A stretch of DNA of 44,235 nt from an uncultured bacterium (GTDB taxonomy: Bacteria; Bacillota; Clostridia; Lachnospirales; Lachnospiraceae). The DNA lies in the NCBI GenBank assembly GCA_945828315.1, contig CALZQA010000013.1, positions 1-44,235 on the forward strand, in the 5' to 3' direction. The first letter of the stretch is position 1, and each line of letters starts with the position of its first letter. A program made the translations under genes and the position numbers. Under the pieces are notes generated by a model. It was not told the origin of the DNA and made no database searches. It worked only from the letters and a program-made list of their open reading frames with translations. This document shows positions 43,566 to 44,235 of this stretch, one piece after another.

Positions 43566-43988
43566 ATGAAGCAGCATGCACGTATGACGGTACATAGTAA
43601 AAATTTTATATTGTATCTGCTGATGATCCTGATGGTGACTACAGGAATCCTTTCAGGTGAATCACGGGCGCAGTCTGCATTTTTGCCAGTGGCAGAGAGT
43701 GCGCAGGGCGCTGTCTATCGCATGATACAGAGTGAGCCTCTGACAGATGAAGCATGTACGGAAAAGATGATCGGTATGCAGACAAAGCTGCCTGTCATTC
43801 GGGCGTTTCGGCCGCTTCGCAGGAATTTTCGTGCGCTTTTGACTGAAATTATTATCTGTACAGCGATTCAGGCTATACATTTCAAGGAGTTTTTGTGCCA
43901 GAATGCCTTTCAAGGGCAGCAGTGTGCGCAGGGGCTCGTCACAACGATTCATTACATCCATGATCTGGATGGGAAAAAATCCGCATAA
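43566..43988 (+). CDS. Small secreted or membrane protein, unrecognised
   Basis: The 140-residue protein has an N-terminal hydrophobic helix (about 14-30, FILYLLMILMVTTGIL) preceded by basic residues, so it is either secreted or anchored. A second moderately hydrophobic segment (about 92-104) is present. There are four cysteines outside the first helix. No known family is recognised. A good promoter and an AGAGG site support that it is expressed. A long minus-strand frame overlaps it but has no support. Confidence 0.55.
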   Translation: MKQHARMTVHSKNFILYLLMILMVTTGILSGESRAQSAFLPVAESAQGAVYRMIQSEPLTDEACTEKMIGMQTKLPVIRAFRPLRRNFRALLTEIIICTAIQAIHFKEFLCQNAFQGQQCAQGLVTTIHYIHDLDGKKSA

Positions 43989-44019
43989 AACTAACTGAAC
44001 AAGCAACAGGACCATTCTG

Positions 44020-44048
44020 CCTATGCGGCAAACAAGCATAGGTTTATT
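44020..44048 (+). terminator. Terminator-like hairpin after the small membrane protein
   Basis: CCTATGC (44020-44026) pairs with GCATAGG (44036-44042), followed by TTTATTT. It fits a modest intrinsic terminator before the next gene. Confidence 0.5.
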
Positions 44049-44076
44049 TGTGTACGTCAAAACAGGAGGAAACAAT

Positions 44077-44235
44077 ATGGACGAGGTCGTAGTAGCGGTA
44101 ATGGCAGTAGTGATGATCGGTGCGGCAATCTGGGGCTGGCGCATCGAAAATCTGCCGGATGCGGATCAGAAAACAAAAAATGAATATTCTCGTGCGGTAA
44201 CACCGCAAATCCGGCAGGCAGGGAACCGCCTGTCC
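44077..44235 (+). CDS. Start of an unrecognised membrane protein (partial)
   Basis: After AGGAGGAAACA an ATG at 44077 opens a frame that runs off the right edge, giving 53 residues. It begins with a hydrophobic helix (VVVAVMAVVMIGAAIWGW) and then a hydrophilic segment. The strong ribosome-binding site supports a real gene. No family is recognised from this fragment. Confidence 0.6.
   Translation, partial: MDEVVVAVMAVVMIGAAIWGWRIENLPDADQKTKNEYSRAVTPQIRQAGNRLS

Noticed and set aside
43662-44144. Minus-strand frame of 160 codons
   Set aside because: Overlaps a plus-strand gene with a good promoter and ribosome-binding site; its composition is that of a shadow frame.

Overview
The window looks like a chromosomal segment of a Gram-positive Clostridia, most probably a Lachnospiraceae-type Firmicute. 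The evidence is a complete S10-spc-alpha ribosomal cluster in Firmicute order, a zinc-type S14, a zinc-LID adenylate kinase, an L17 with an internal insertion, and a downstream block of mutS2, response regulator, sensor kinase, HtrA-like protein, yhaM and rlmD. Strong AGGAGG ribosome-binding sites and BspA-like surface repeat proteins fit this. The genus cannot be fixed from the sequence alone.

Layout. Bases 1-1706 hold a gene tail, a LysR regulator and a YfcE-type phosphoesterase. Bases 1745-4166 hold the remains of a Wadjet (Jet) plasmid-defence operon: a jetC that has lost both its 5' part and its ATPase signature region, then a toprim jetD-like gene. Bases 4233-8624 are a signalling run: a membrane chemoreceptor without HAMP, a CheY-like regulator, a 7TM-degenerate GGDEF-EAL protein and a C_GCAxxG_C_C protein. 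A methyltransferase lies on the minus strand (8669-9535).

Bases 9536-10308 have no gene but much structure: a terminator-like hairpin, a 169-nt imperfect fold that may be a small RNA, a good promoter, and a leader before rpsJ with competing pairings. Bases 10309-22705 encode S10 to IF1 in one direction, including secY, adk and map. The normal infA-rpmJ junction is interrupted at 22706-27030 by two secreted leucine-rich-repeat proteins and a membrane acyltransferase. The alpha part (rpmJ, rpsM, rpsK, rpsD, rpoA, rplQ) then resumes from its own promoter. Perfect inverted repeats, some containing a stop codon, lie between many of the ribosomal cistrons.

Downstream of the rplQ terminator are mutS2, an OmpR-type two-component pair, an HtrA-like protein that appears to have lost its catalytic His and Asp and probably Ser, yhaM and rlmD. 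Bases 39031-43454 are accessory: an AT-rich pair (GIY-YIG nuclease fused to a DUF2075 helicase, plus a MazG-like pyrophosphohydrolase) that resembles a small defence cassette, a deacetylase truncated at the cassette edge, an unusual HTH-coiled-coil-receiver protein, a hybrid-kinase receiver remnant and a 25-bp-arm palindrome. The window ends in an unrecognised small membrane protein and the start of another gene.

The most interesting items are the GIY-YIG/DUF2075-MazG pair, the surface-protein block inside the ribosomal operon, the promoters built into terminator hairpins, the rpsJ leader with the structured RNA before it, and the decayed Wadjet locus. All assignments come from reading the sequence and from recalled family features; no database search was run.
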